Notes: generated by a model not told the origin, from the sequence alone. A stretch of 64,000 nucleotides of DNA from CAWAXW01 sp963786155 (GCA_963786155.1 CAWAXW010000006.1:1302001-1366000), one strand, 5' to 3'; shown: positions 8,821 through 23,087, numbered from the stretch's first letter. Made by a program: numbers and translations.

Positions 8821-10110
8821 TTGGGGCGGCATCCTGACGATCGGGCCATCCTTGCTCTTGCGGTGCCGGCGTTTGGGTCCTTGGCGGCGGATCCGATCTA
8901 CTCGTTGTTCGATACCGCTTTCGTCGGGCATCTCGGGACCGAGGAGCTGGCCGCCGTCGCGATCGGCTCGGCTGCTTTCACGGCATCGTTCTGGTTCTTC
9001 TCGTTCCTTGCCTATGGAGTGACCCCTGCCGTCGCGCGTGCGGTTGGAGCGAACGACCGGGAAGCGGCGGGGAAGATGGCGGGGCAGGCGATCTTGCTGG
9101 CCGTCGTGCTCGGCGTCGTGGTGACGCTCATCGGAACGGTCTGGGCGGAGCCGATAGTGCGAGCCCTCGGCGGAGAGGGTGAGGTCGCGGCGCTGGCCGA
9201 GCCCTACTTGCAGATCCGCGCCCTTGCCTCGATCCCGGTGCTGCTGATCACTGTTGGGCACGGATGGCTGCGCGGGGCGCAGGACACCCGGACCCCGATG
9301 GCGATCGTGGTGATCGCGGCGGTCGTGAACGTGGCACTGGACTATCTCTTCATCTACGTCTTCGAGTGGGGTGTCGAGGGAGCGGCGTGGTCGACGGTGA
9401 TTGGACAGACGGGGGCCGCTCTGGCATTCGTAGTCGTGCTGGGCCGGCGGGCGACCTCTCTCCGTCTGCGGATAGACCGTCCCGTCATGCGCTCGCTGTT
9501 GCGAGTCGGCGCGGACCTCGTCGTGAGGTCTGGGGCCATCGTGGGAGCCCTCACGGCCACGACCGCGATCGCGGCGCGCATGGGCACCGTGCGCCTTGCC
9601 TCGTGGACGATCACGATGCAGATGTTCGCGTTCCTAGCTCTCTCGTTGGACTCCGTCGCGATCGCGGCTCAGGCACTGGTCGGCCGGAATCTCGGAGCTT
9701 CGGATCCGGCGGGGGCGCGCGCCATAGCAGGCCGGTTGATGACGTGGGGAGCCGCTCTCGGCGTCGCTCTGCTGGGACTCGTGTGGCTCGGGCGAGTTCC
9801 GCTGGCAAAGCTGTTCAGTTCCGACGAAGAGGTGATCGCGGCGACCATCGCGCTGTTCGGTTGGCTCGCGCTCGTTCAGCCCTTAGCCGCGGCCGCGTTC
9901 ACCCTGGATGGGATCCTGATCGGTGCGGCCGATACGCGTGTGCTCGCAGCGGGGACGGTCGCTGCGTCCGTCGTCTTCGTGGGTGGCGGGCTGGTCGCCC
10001 TCGACATGGACTGGGGCACCGCGGGCTTGGCCGGCGCAACGACCGCTTGGCTGGCGGGGCGCTCGATCGTGTTCGGAGTGCGGCTGCGAAGGGGTAGGTG
10101 GGCGAGCTAG
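8821..10110 (+). CDS. MATE-family (DinF-like) multidrug/toxin efflux transporter
   Basis: About 429 residues and 12 predicted hydrophobic segments. The N-terminal signature LAVPAFGSLAADPIYSLFDTAFVGHLG and the repeated half (RVGADLVVRSGAIVGALTAT) fit the MATE family, which exports cationic compounds using Na+ or H+ gradients. The start is uncertain: no ATG is near the first membrane segment. TTG 8821 gives a full-length N-terminus and GTG 8863 would cut into helix 1. It follows uvrB by about 30 bp on the same strand, so it may be co-transcribed. Confidence 0.82.
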   Translation: MGRHPDDRAILALAVPAFGSLAADPIYSLFDTAFVGHLGTEELAAVAIGSAAFTASFWFFSFLAYGVTPAVARAVGANDREAAGKMAGQAILLAVVLGVVVTLIGTVWAEPIVRALGGEGEVAALAEPYLQIRALASIPVLLITVGHGWLRGAQDTRTPMAIVVIAAVVNVALDYLFIYVFEWGVEGAAWSTVIGQTGAALAFVVVLGRRATSLRLRIDRPVMRSLLRVGADLVVRSGAIVGALTATTAIAARMGTVRLASWTITMQMFAFLALSLDSVAIAAQALVGRNLGASDPAGARAIAGRLMTWGAALGVALLGLVWLGRVPLAKLFSSDEEVIAATIALFGWLALVQPLAAAAFTLDGILIGAADTRVLAAGTVAASVVFVGGGLVALDMDWGTAGLAGATTAWLAGRSIVFGVRLRRGRWAS

Positions 10111-12225
10111 GCGAGCTGAGGCAGCGCGGTGGTGGGCGGCGCAAGGGTCTCGGCGACCGTTTCGGCTACCGGGTATGCCGCACGACGCCACTCGAGGAAC
10201 TCCTCCGGCGGCATGGGCCGGGCGAAGTGGAAGCCCTGGGCCACGTCGGCTCCTAGAGCGGTCACCTCGTGCAGGCTCTGCTCGGTCTCTACGCCCTCGG
10301 CGACGACCTTCAGGCCGAGGTTGCGGCCCATCTCGATCGTCGAGCGGACGATGACGGCGTCGTTCTCGTCGGCCAGCATGTTCATTACGAATGACTTATC
10401 GATCTTGATCTCGTCGACCGGTAGCCGTTTCAGGTAGGAGAGTGACGAGTAGCCGGTTCCGAAGTCGTCGATCGCCACCGTGATGCCCATGCCGCTGAGC
10501 TCAGACAACACGGAGGCTGCCCGCACGGGGTCGGCGATGATGCCGCTCTCGGTCACCTCGAGCTCGAGGGACTGTGCGGAGACATCCCAGCGCTTCAGGA
10601 TCTCGTCGATCTGACCGGGGAGCTCGATGTCGAGCAGATTGCGAACCGACAGGTTGACGGCGACCGTGATGTCGAGCCCACCGCGCTGCCACTCCTTTAC
10701 CTGCTTGATCGACTCCTCGATGACCTGCAGGGTCAGGGGTTGGATCAGGCCGGTGTGCTCTGCCAGCGGGATGAAGCGATCCGGCGTCATAAGCCCGTTC
10801 TCCGGATGCTCCCAGCGCAGCAACGCTTCAACTCCGAAGTTCTCTCCGGTGCTCAGGTCGATCTTCGGCTGGTAGTAGACGCGCGAGCTGCTCGGTCCCG
10901 ATCGCCTTACGAAGTTGCTCCACGAGGGCGAGGCGGTCGCGGGTGTTCTGGTCTTGGTCGAACTCGTAGGTCTCGTAGCCGCTGTTGGCTTCCTTCGCCG
11001 CGTACATGGCGACGTCCGCGCGCCGCATGAGCGTCTCGGAGTCTTGCCCGTGCTCGGGGTAGAAAGCGATGCCGATGCTGGCTCCGATCCTCAGGGTTAG
11101 CTCCTGGAGAGGGAAGGGCGCATCGAACGAGCCGAGCAGGCGGTGAACCGCTTCCTCGGCGCTCGCGGGATCGTCGAGAGCCGGGAGCAGGATGGCGAAC
11201 TCGTCGCCACCGAGCCGAGCGATGGTGTCGCTCTCCCTGAGCACGCGGCTTGCCAGGCGCTCGCCGATCTGCTTGAGAAGTTGATCCCCATTGTGGTGAC
11301 CAAGCGCATCGTTGATCTCTTTGAACCTGTCGAGGTCCATCAGCATCACCGCGATGTGCTCGCCGGTTCGCCTGGCGGCGAGGATCGCCTGCGCAACGCG
11401 CTCCTGGAAAAGGGTCCGGTTGGGGAGTTGCGTAAGGGCATCGTGAAGAGCCTGGTGGTGGTTCTCGTCGGCCCGCTGCTTTAGGTCCTGGGCCAGCTCG
11501 AGGTTCTTCAATGAGACGTTGGCGCTCTTGTAGACGGCGAGGATCGGAAGGATCAGCAGGGGCACGACCAACAGTGTGTGCTCGGCCGAAGCGACAACGA
11601 CGGGAGAGAGCGCCAGCAGAACGCCATCGTTCGCGGTCTGGAACCCGAAGTTGTCCCGGAAGTAAGTGTGGATCGGGACGTGCATGGCGAGTGAGATGCC
11701 GACCCCGGTGAGCACCCAGTTCACGGAGAACATCGTCAACCCCGCGAGCAAGATGATCGGGAGCTTCTCGGCGCTGACGTGAATGAGCTCGCCACTGCTC
11801 ATCAATGCCAGCACCGCTCCGCCGGCGGCGATCGAAAGCATGTACTGACCCACGTTGAATGTGGTTTTCCACAGCACTTTTCCGTGAACGGCATCGTCGA
11901 TGAGCGTTGCGGCAAGCAAGGCGATAGCAGCAGGAGCGACCCCCTCCGTCAGCAGGATCGCGAACGTGAACGTGCCCGAGACGGTGATCGTGAGCACCTC
12001 GGTGCGACGTGGGAGCCGGATCGGGAGAAGCTCGCCGACGATCACGCACGTGGTAAAGACCCAGAACCTGAGGGAGGAGAAGTCGATGGAGCCCGCGCTC
12101 GTTGTGAGCGTGTGCACGAGGAAAGCGATGCCGGCCCCCGTTACGAGGGCGACATAAAGATGAACTGGTTGGACGCGTCGATCTTCCCATGCCGGACTCC
12201 CAGAGATCAGCGACGAGCGGTACAC
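10107..12225 (-). CDS. Membrane GGDEF-EAL protein (c-di-GMP turnover), with one frame disruption
   Basis: About 700 residues: an N-terminal region with six or seven hydrophobic segments, a diguanylate cyclase domain and an EAL phosphodiesterase domain. The active site LGGDEF is intact, and RESD five residues before it matches an RxxD inhibitory site. The EAL domain contains EALLRWEHP and DDFGTGYSSL. An apparent +1 insertion near 10886 separates the domains; deleting one base after a CTC codon restores TEQL-RVYYQPKIDLSTG. GTG 12225 is the likely start, within a short palindrome. The balance of synthesis and breakdown cannot be read from the sequence. The end abuts the MATE gene convergently. 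Confidence 0.87.
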
Positions 12226-12240
12226 CCCCTAGAGGGGTGC
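12223..12240. repeat. Short palindrome over the GGDEF-EAL start
   Basis: CACCCC and GGGGTG flank a five-base CTAGA centre and overlap the GTG start codon of the GGDEF-EAL gene. It could be an operator or a leader hairpin; function unknown. Confidence 0.35.
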
Positions 12241-12282
12241 CGCGGCCTATCCGCGACACCCATAACTAGGGTTTTGCAGCTA

Positions 12283-12375
12283 CTAGCCCCACTTGTGACC
12301 GGCACCCAGAACCTCGATGAGGGCGGCGATCGAAGCAAGGACAACAGCGGCGCGGAACGCTCGAAGCTTGATCAT
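12283..12375 (-). CDS. Small 30-residue putative membrane peptide
   Basis: ATG at 12375 is preceded by a strong Shine-Dalgarno sequence (GGAAGGAG, about 7 nt upstream). The 30-residue product starts MIKLRAFRAAVVLASIAALI, a basic N-terminus and one hydrophobic segment, and ends GAGHKWG. A 7-bp GC-rich hairpin (CGCCTCC / GGAGGCG, 12399-12417) lies just upstream of the ribosome binding site. It sits between the GGDEF-EAL gene and the DUF5317 gene, divergent from the latter. I do not recognise the family. The ribosome binding site and hydrophobicity argue that it is real. Confidence 0.55.
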   Translation of the reverse strand: MIKLRAFRAAVVLASIAALIEVLGAGHKWG

Positions 12376-12550
12376 CCCGTCGCTCCTTCCTATGCGTCCG
12401 CCTCCCCGGTGGAGGCGCATGCCCCGTGTATCGACAGGAGAGTCGTTCCCTTGAGAGCTCGGTTGTCTCGAATCGGACAAGCCGGCTACGTAGTTCAGGC
12501 GTTAAGACCCTCGGCTTCACTGCCGATGGCTTGGAAGGGCACGCAAACAG

Positions 12551-13126
12551 ATGGAGGCTTTCTTGTTCTTGCTCGCTTTCTTGGTTCTCGCAGTCATCTC
12601 CGTCCCTTTGCTGGGCGGGAGTCTGCGGGCGCTGGCCGAGTTGAAGATCCTCAAGGGATGGCTGCTGGTCGCCGCCCTTGGAGCTCAGGTGCTCATCATC
12701 AGCGTATTCCCTCATAGGTTCGGAACCCTGCACCCCTTCGTGCACGTGTCCTCTTATCTGATGATTGCGGCGTTCCTATGGGTGAACCGTGCGACGCCCG
12801 GGATGTGGCTGATCGGAGTGGGGGGCATGAGCAACCTGACGGCGATCGTGCTGAACGGTGGGTCGATGCCCGCCCGCCCAGAGGCGCTCGCGGCTGCCGG
12901 CATCGAGCAGCACGCCGGCGAGTTCGCCAACTCGACCTCGGTCGCTGATGCCAAGGTGGCTTTCCTGGGCGACGTATTCGCCATCCCCGAATCGTGGCCG
13001 ATCGTCAACAATGTCTTCAGTGTCGGAGATGTCGTGATCTGTATCGGCGTGGCCGTTCTTCTCCACCGCGTGTGCGGGACAAGACTGGCTCGGCGGCCCC
13101 GGCCCGAGCAGGCTCTCGCGGCCTAA
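12551..13126 (+). CDS. DUF5317 family integral membrane protein
   Basis: Hydrophobic protein of 191 residues with about five membrane segments. The middle contains VGGMSNLTAIVLNGGSMPARPEAL, and a later FLGDVFAIP segment precedes the last helix; this pattern matches the DUF5317 family as I recall it. Function is unknown. ATG 12551 is the only suitable start. The 175 bp upstream hold the divergent small peptide gene's leader and no clear promoter. Confidence 0.7.
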   Translation: MEAFLFLLAFLVLAVISVPLLGGSLRALAELKILKGWLLVAALGAQVLIISVFPHRFGTLHPFVHVSSYLMIAAFLWVNRATPGMWLIGVGGMSNLTAIVLNGGSMPARPEALAAAGIEQHAGEFANSTSVADAKVAFLGDVFAIPESWPIVNNVFSVGDVVICIGVAVLLHRVCGTRLARRPRPEQALAA

Positions 13127-13164
13127 GCAAAATCGGCAGTTAGCCTTTTTAGGCGCGCCCGGCG

Positions 13165-15800
13165 ATGTTTAATCGTCGCGTGATTCAGCCCCGAGCCACG
13201 ACGGCGATGGCCGTCGCAACCCTGATCCTCGGAGCGATCCCTATGGTTCCCGCGCGATTCTGCGGCCGAGGGCTCGCGCTTCGAGGTCGAGAAGAGAGGC
13301 GCGAGCGCCACTCCCTCGTTCGTCACCGGAATCCGCGAGCCGGCCCGATCGACGCGGCCGGTTCAGGCGGCTCGGAGGCACCTCGCCGCACACGCCCCCA
13401 CCTACTCCATCGACGTCGGAGAGCTGGTCACGCTTGATGTGATCGGCTCGGGGGCCCAGCGAACCGTCCGTTTCGGGCAGACGGTCGACGGCGTCCCGGT
13501 GTTCGGGGCCCAATACCTCGTTCATCTCGAGGCGGAACAAGGCGGCTATGCCGTCGAATCGGCTAACGGACACATCTTCTCCGAGCTCGATGAGGTTGCG
13601 GACCCATCCATCAGTGAGCGCTATGCACGCGCCCTCTTGGCGCGGCGTTGGTCCGGTCTGCGCGTGACGAGGATCGAGTCACACGGCCTGGTCGTCTTGG
13701 CCCAGGCTGGTGGGTCTCCGGCGTGGCATTTCACCCTCCGCAGAAGCGCTCCCCAGCTTCGGCGAGAGGTCTTCATAAGCGCGACCAGCGGGCGGACGCT
13801 GCTCGACTACGACAACCTCCACCGGGATGGTCCGGTCGTGGCATCCGGCGAGAACTCTTTGGGGGAAAGGACCGATGTCCAGGCGTACCAGCGCGGCCAG
13901 ACGTTCGAGATGCGCGACCAAACCCGGCTCATGTTCGGAGCGGGGGGTGAGATCACGACTCACGCTCAGATCAATAGACGGGTCAACGCCGTCGACGACA
14001 ACATCGTCACTACTACCACCGGTTTCTTCCGCGACAAGGCGGCCGTGGACGCCCACGTGAATACCGGAAAGGTCTACGAATACTTCCTTCGCCTCGGGCG
14101 TAACTCCATCGATGGACAGGGTGGCGACCTCAAGTCGATCGTGCATTCCGCAGCGGCCGGCGATTGCAACGCGTCGTGGGACGGCAAACAGATGAGTTAC
14201 GCCGACTGCTCGGCAAAGAGGGTGGGCTCGTTCTCTTCCGAGATGGATGTCGTCGGCCACGAGCTGACGCACGGGGTGACCGAGAGCACCGGCAACCTGC
14301 TCTACATCGGTCAATCAGGAGCGATGAACGAGGCGTACTCGGATTACTTCGGCAACGCGATCGATGTCGAGTTCTCGGGGACGAGCATGACTCATCCGGA
14401 AGCCGGCCACATCGGCGAGGATCTGTGCGAGAGCCCTCCGCCCAAGTTCTTTCCCTGCCCGCTTCGCAACCTCAACGACGGCCGCACGATCGAGGACTAC
14501 ATCTTCTTCCCCATCGACACGGACCTCGCGGGGGTTCACGAGAACTCGACGATCTATGGAGGCGCGCTCTGGACCATCCGTGAGCAGCTCGGCGGGAAGA
14601 GGGCCGACGCCATCGTCTACAAGGCTTTGGCCGAGTTCACCACGCCGCTCGATACCTTCCTCGACGGCCGGGATGCCGTGACCTCCGCGGCAACGACGTT
14701 GGCTGCAACGCCTGAGGAGCTCAACGTCATACTGGCAGCGTTCGCGGCCCAGGGCATCACCGATGGATGGGACACGGGCGAGGGCACGACCGATGGGACC
14801 ATCCTCTTGCCCGACATCGCGACCCTCGAACCGCCCATCGCCGCGCCCGACATCGACGGGAATCGCTTCGTCGTCGGAGACCTTGCCGACGACAACGACC
14901 TGTTCGAAGGCTCGCCTCACATCGTGGCGGGCACGATCGACGGCAGCGAGCCCACCACGGTCGTCAGTGGACCGCTGGCTGCGACAGAAGGTGACGGGCT
15001 GCCGGCCATATCGGGGAATCAAGTCGTCTGGTCGCGGCTCGAGTTCTCCAAGAACCACTTCTTCGTCAAGGATCAAGACGTCTACACGTCCACCTTGGGA
15101 GGTGCGGTCGTACCCGTCGCGACCACGAAGGATGTGGAGTACAACGCGGCGATCGACGGCGACTTGATCGTGTGGGAGCGATACAACCCGGACAGGGATC
15201 TGAGCTCCATCTGGGCGATGCGTCTCGGGGGGGAGCCGTTCAAAGTCTCGGTTGGAGGTCTCTACAACACCACTCCGGTCGTATCGGGTGACTGGGTCGT
15301 GTGGTCGACCTTCGACTTCGAGGACCCGACCATGCTGAAGATGCAGAACGTGGTCACCGGCGACTTGGCCACGATCAAGACGAAGAAGAATTGGTTCTTC
15401 TCCGGAGCACCCGATGTCTCCGACAACTTCCTCTATTGGATGGAAGGCAAGGGCGCTCGGTCCTCGATCTACCGAGCGGCGCTCGGCTCGTCGGAGCGGA
15501 TACTCGTCCTCGATCGCGATGATCCGCTGGCGCCGAAGGCTCGTTTCTTCATCACGCCCGTCGTGTCGGCGAACGACGACTACGTCGTCTACGTCACCGA
15601 GCCCGGGCCTGCGGAAGGGCAGAAGCGCTATCAGCAGAACGCGCGACGTGATGATCGTTCCGGCAACGGGAGGAACCCCGCAACTGGTGACCACGAACAG
15701 GGGTGACCAGTCCTATCCGGCGATCGGTGACGGACGCCGGGTCATCTGGCTGGACTCATCCCAGGGTCGCATCCACCTGATGACTAAGGACGTCCCCTAA
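13165..15800 (+). CDS. Secreted thermolysin-type (M4) zinc metalloprotease, with two frame disruptions
   Basis: Secreted protease precursor of about 877 residues. A signal peptide (MFNRRVIQPRATTAMAVATL) is followed by an FTP-like propeptide with FGQTVDGVPVFGAQYLVHLE. The catalytic zinc site is VVGHELTHGVTE, with the third ligand in GAMNEAYSDYFGN. The C-terminal third has repeated 'VVWSR / LIVWERY / WVVWSTF' blades, resembling a TolB-like propeller. Two apparent +1 insertions break it: near 13252 and near 15643, each in a GCG[C]GA context. Removing them gives a continuous protein ending at 15800. Its 3' end overlaps the convergent aminotransferase by 4 bp. Confidence 0.85.
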
Positions 15801-16946
15801 GAACGGATCAGTCGCTTCAGCTCGATGAAGCAGCGCTCTATGTCTTCCTCGGTGTTGAAGAAGTGCGGCGAGATCCGCAAGCAGTCTCCTCTTTGGTCGA
15901 GCACGACGTTCTTGGCGAACAGCTCGTGAAGGACCTTCTCGGCCCCCGTGCGGCCGCCCGGGACGCGCACGCGCACGAGACCGCCTCGCTGCTCGGGGGT
16001 GCGTGGGGTCAGCACTTCCAGACCCAGAGCATCGGCTCCGTCAATGATCATCTGGGTGAGCTGGAGGTTGCGGTCGCGGATCTCGGAGATCCCGACCTCG
16101 AGCCAGAGGCGTATCCCGGCCGCGGCAGTCCACGCTTGGGGGAGCGTCGACGTCCCCGCTTCGAAACGCCGGGCATCGGGTCGCAGCCGCAAGCCCGTCC
16201 GGTCGAAGTCGAACTGATCCTCCACGCCGAACCAACCGACGACCGTGGGATGCATCGACTCGATCAGGTCGCGCCGGCAATAGAGGAACGAAATACCCTG
16301 GCCCCCGCATAGCCACTTCAGCGCCCCCGACACGAGGAAGTCGATCCCAGTCGCATGTACGTCGAGCGGCACGATCCCGCTTCCGTGGAAGTCGTCGACC
16401 ACCACATACGCCCCCACTTTGTGTGCCGCCTCGACGATCGGGTCGAGTTCGATGATCCACGACGACTCGAACAAGACCCTGTTCACGTTGACGATCGCGG
16501 TGGTGGCGATCGATCCGCTCGATCATGTCGGCGGGGTCGATACGCACCCCGTCGGGCGAATCGACGACGTCGAGATTCAGTCCCAGCTTCTCCTGCGCCC
16601 GCCACACGTAGTGGTTGGTGGGGAAGTCCATGTCGGTAAGCACGACCTTTCGACCCTCGAGGTCGACGCAGGTCGCGAGCTGTGACAGCCCGGCCGAGAC
16701 GGAGGGGACGATGGCGACCTCGTCCGCGTCCGCCCCGATGACCTCGGCAAACGCTTGCCGGCACTCCTGCAGCTTCGGGAAAGCGTGCTCGAACCAGAGC
16801 TCCTCGGGTCCCAAGCGCTGCCACAGGTCGAGGTGCTCCTCCGCGGCGGCCCGTGCTCGCCTCGAGAGGGGGCCGAGGGAAGCCGAGATCAGGTAGTTAC
16901 GCTCGGCCAGGATGGGAAATTCGGCCCGGAGGTCTAGGGGGTCCAT
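15797..16946 (-). CDS. Class V aminotransferase / cysteine desulfurase-like PLP enzyme, with one frame disruption
   Basis: PLP-dependent enzyme of about 382 residues. It starts MDPLDLRAEFPILAERNYLI, has the PLP-binding Asp-rich segment AYVVVDDFHGSGIVPLD, and the Schiff-base Lys in VSGALKWLCGGQGISFLY. An extra C near 16507 splits the open frame; removing it joins MIERID to ATTAIVNVNRVLFESSW. A TAGGCT box ends 9 nt upstream of the ATG, suggesting a leaderless transcript. Substrate is unknown; a kynureninase-like or general class V role is possible. No sulfur-assembly genes are near. Confidence 0.82.
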
Positions 16947-16955
16947 AGGGGAGCG

Positions 16956-16961
16956 AGCCTA
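16956..16961 (-). promoter_or_regulatory. -10-like hexamer TAGGCT before the class V aminotransferase
   Basis: TAGGCT on the minus strand ends 9 nt before the ATG at 16946. It belongs to the same leaderless-promoter pattern seen before the amidase, uvrB and pgsA. Confidence 0.45.
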
Positions 16962-17044
16962 ACGGGGGCGCTTTGCCCTGCGGTCCGGCCGAGCCCACCT
17001 CGGGTCAGGGCTGAATCACAAGCGCGTCGTTTACCATCGACGGG

Positions 17045-19976
<2,932 letters not shown>

Positions 19977-21236
19977 AGCACCCGAGCTGGCGAAGAAGCG
20001 CGGCTCGGCTCCCTCGACGATCGTCTGAAGCTGCTCGATGAGCGCGTCGCGGTTCAGCTTTATCCCGTGGCGCCCAAGGAGCTTCTTGTAGTCGGGGAAG
20101 CGCGTGACGAGATCGATGGCGACGCTCTCGAAGGCGTGGCGGGCGATCCGTTCGCGCGATCCGTAGTCCATGAGGTTGAAGACGAAGAGGTGCTCGTCGT
20201 CGCGGCGAGGCTCGACGAGGATGATGTCGACATCGGGATGGGCGTGGCTGATCAGGTCCAGCTCCTTGTCGAGCTGGGCCGACGCCATGATGCGGAAGGT
20301 CTGCGCGGCGATGTGCGGGAAACCCTTCTGCGCGATGTGCCGTGACGGCAAACCGGTGGCGGTGGGCAGCAGATGACGGATGTCGTGCACGTAGGGGACT
20401 AGGGGGTTGATACAGACGACCAGCTTTGCCCCGTGGGAGATGGCGATGTCGATGTTCGTCGTGGACTTGAGCCCGCCATCCAGGTACGTGCGGTCTCCGA
20501 TCTGCCGCGGCGCATAGAGGAGGGGGATGGCCGTCGAGGCCGCCGCCGCCTCCGAGATGGGAACATCCGGCCCGTCTTCCTCGCCGAAGACGACGCGCTG
20601 AGCGGTGTCGAGGTTCGTCGCGGTGATGAGCAGCTTCCGCTCGGTGTCGGCGAACCGGTTCGAGCGTCCGGGTTCCTCCAGCAGCGAACGCAGGTATTGC
20701 TCGGTCCCATCGGTGGTGTAGATCGCCGGCGGAAGGCCTTCGGCCAGCGCCCCTAGCCCGTCGATCAACCTCGTCTTGAACGGATGACCCGCGTAACGGC
20801 GCAGCGCGCCCATCACGCTCAGCGGCCACCTCACCATCGACCGCATGATGCCGCGACGATCCGGCATCATGACCTCGTCGGCGCGGATCCCAGGGATCGG
20901 TGATTCGCGGCCGATGTTCGCCCGGATGAGGTCCTCGGGCGTGATCCCGTTGGCGAGACACGACGCAACCACTGCTCCCGCCGACGTGCCGACATAGATG
21001 TCGAAGTCGTTGACGCCAACGTCCTTGCTCATCGCATTCATAGCGTTGAGCACGCCGAGGTGATACGCGGCCCCCGTGATACCTCCACCACCGAGCACCA
21101 GCGCGACCCGCCCCCGACGCGCGCGCGAAGAGCGACCGCTTTGGGTCTCCGATGTCCTCCCCCGAGAAAGATGTAAGACGGTTCCCATCTGGTGGAAGAA
21201 GCCTATCTCCGGGAACTCGTAAGATGGCGCCCATCC

Positions 21237-21308
21237 GGGCGGTTGGCTCAGCGGGAGAGCGCTCGCTTCACACGCGAGAGGTCACTGGTTCGATCCCAGT
21301 ACCGCCCA
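21237..21308 (+). tRNA. tRNA-Val (anticodon CAC)
   Basis: 72-nt cloverleaf: acceptor GGGCGGT pairs with ACCGCCC, D arm GCTC/GAGC, anticodon stem CTCGC/GCGAG with loop TTCACAC, T arm ACTGG TTCGATC CCAGT, discriminator A. The anticodon CAC reads GUG (Val). CCA is not encoded. It lies between the patatin gene and the first RTX gene, at the left border of the accessory-looking patch. I saw no second copy of its 3' end in the window. Confidence 0.95.
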
Positions 21309-21320
21309 CAGCGCTGCCGA

Positions 21321-23087
21321 TCATGGGTAGGTCGCGATTGCGTAATAGGTCGACGATCGTCCGTTGTGATAGAGGCCGACGCGTCCGGACGGGAACGTGC
21401 CGCTCACGTCCAGGACCGTCGAGGTCTTATAGGCCGAGTTCCTCACGGTCACGAGCACTCTCGTTGGGGAGTACATGACCGTGAACAAGCCGTAGCCACC
21501 TTCCAGGGCTGCGACTTTCGGCTGAGTCGCGAGGACGTCGAAGCTCGCGGAGTCACCGTGCATCCAGAAGGAGTCGTTCAACGAGGCCTCGCCGCGCAGG
21601 TTGAACGTGCCGTTGACTCGCACAAGACTCATCCCGTTGGGGCTGGTCTCGTCTCCGGTCCCCCAGTCGAGCAGGACCATGTCGAGCTGGCATGGGCCCG
21701 CGCCGCATGAGCCTTTCGATCCTCCCGACGGCGCGTTGTAGCCGAGCACGAGCCCCGCGTAGCCGGGGCCCTTGGACTCAGACCCCCCGTAACCTTTGAC
21801 GGTCACCGTGGAGTACGTGTCGGGCCCGAGCAGGAAACTAGGGGTGAAGTATTCATCTGGGTCGGCCCGTACCCAGTTCCCCAACGGAGGTGTGTAGGGA
21901 GGAAAGACCCAGTCGGGGAAGTTGTCGGCCGTCTTGTCTCCCTCTTGGGTCCACGTCCTCAGGTCGATCGAATCCCCTCCGATGACCGTGTCGCAGTCAT
22001 CGAAACGCTCGCCGTCCACGCACTCAGGTGATTGCCTCAGATAGTCGTGACCCGGCCCCCCATCGACCGCGCTTGAAAAGCTCCCCCAAAGCTCGTCGTC
22101 GCCTTCTTCTCCGAGGATCTGAGCCGATGGGCCATGGCCCTCAACGAAGTCGTCGCCGGGGCCGGCGTGGATCTCGTCACCTTCCATTTCGTTCTGTCCA
22201 GCGTCGATCCCGTCGTTGCCGGGGCCCGCGTCGATGAAGTCTGGTAGAGCTCCTCCTCCTTGGCATGCATAGTCGCTCTCACAATCGGCGAAGATCTCGT
22301 CGTCGCCATCGCCTCCGTGTATCTGGTCACGCCCCCTGCCACCGGTGAGGGTCGAACCGGCGCTGCCGTCGAGGAGGACGTCGTCGCCGTCGTACCCGTC
22401 AACCGTGTCCCCCTGGCCGTCCGCGGCGGTGGACCGCAGGATGTCGTTGCCCTGCGATCCCAAGAGCTCGTCGCGGCCGGTTCCCGCATCCAGCTCGTCG
22501 TCCCCGCCTTGGCCGTCGAGGTAGTCATCGCCGGGACCACCCAGGAGAACGTCCTTGCCGGCGATGGCACCGGTCACGCTCTTCGTATCGTGGCGGCCAG
22601 CTTCGCCATACATCTCGTCCTCACCGGCCCCGCCCTCAAGCCTGTCGTCGCCCTTGCCCCCGATCAGGCTGCTGCCACCCTTGCCCGCGATCAGGGTGTC
22701 GTTGCCGTCGCCGCCGTCCGCGGAGTCCTCGTCATCGTCCAGTCTGATCCGATCGTTGCCCGCGGATCCGAAGAGCCTCTCTTCCTGAAGACCGCCGATG
22801 TGCCGTGAGTAATGGTGAAGACCTCCACAGATGAGGTCGTCGCCGCCCAACCCGTCGGCCCACACACCATCCGTTCCTTTGGTCCTGTAGTCGGGAATGA
22901 TGATGACGTCCGCCTTCGGGGTGCCGATCCAGTAGTCCCACTGCTGGTCATAGCCTCGTTGGATACCGGGGGTTGCTTTCTTCCCGAAACACGTAGGAGC
23001 CGCTTCAGCCGGGCCCGGGGAGAGAACAAGCTGTGCGCTCAACAGGGTTAGGAGGACGAGGAAGGTCCGCCCACTGCGTGGCGCCAT
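21321..23087 (-). CDS. Secreted RTX-type calcium-binding repeat protein
   Basis: 588 residues with a clear signal peptide (FLVLLTLLSAQLVLSPGPAEA). Residues about 70-340 hold many GGxGxDxL-type nonapeptides, for example GLGGDDLICGG, GGDGNDTLIAG and GGDGDDEIFAD, which form Ca2+-binding beta-rolls. The C-terminal 200 residues lack repeats and read like a beta-sandwich. No type I secretion genes are nearby, and the N-terminal signal indicates Sec export instead. It ends 13 bp from tRNA-Val. It is divergent from a second RTX protein. Function unknown; adhesion, enzyme scaffolding or Ca2+-dependent folding are possible. Confidence 0.82.
   Translation of the reverse strand: MAPRSGRTFLVLLTLLSAQLVLSPGPAEAAPTCFGKKATPGIQRGYDQQWDYWIGTPKADVIIIPDYRTKGTDGVWADGLGGDDLICGGLHHYSRHIGGLQEERLFGSAGNDRIRLDDDEDSADGGDGNDTLIAGKGGSSLIGGKGDDRLEGGAGEDEMYGEAGRHDTKSVTGAIAGKDVLLGGPGDDYLDGQGGDDELDAGTGRDELLGSQGNDILRSTAADGQGDTVDGYDGDDVLLDGSAGSTLTGGRGRDQIHGGDGDDEIFADCESDYACQGGGALPDFIDAGPGNDGIDAGQNEMEGDEIHAGPGDDFVEGHGPSAQILGEEGDDELWGSFSSAVDGGPGHDYLRQSPECVDGERFDDCDTVIGGDSIDLRTWTQEGDKTADNFPDWVFPPYTPPLGNWVRADPDEYFTPSFLLGPDTYSTVTVKGYGGSESKGPGYAGLVLGYNAPSGGSKGSCGAGPCQLDMVLLDWGTGDETSPNGMSLVRVNGTFNLRGEASLNDSFWMHGDSASFDVLATQPKVAALEGGYGLFTVMYSPTRVLVTVRNSAYKTSTVLDVSGTFPSGRVGLYHNGRSSTYYAIATYP

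Noticed and set aside
14315..15694. 459-residue minus-strand frame over the M4 protease
   Set aside because: Composition is typical of antisense in high-GC genes; the plus frame carries HELTH and the propeptide.
16979..17001. Possible dispersed repeat GCGGTCCGGCC-AGCCCACC, also near 46411
   Set aside because: Two imperfect short GC-rich matches; chance similarity is likely.
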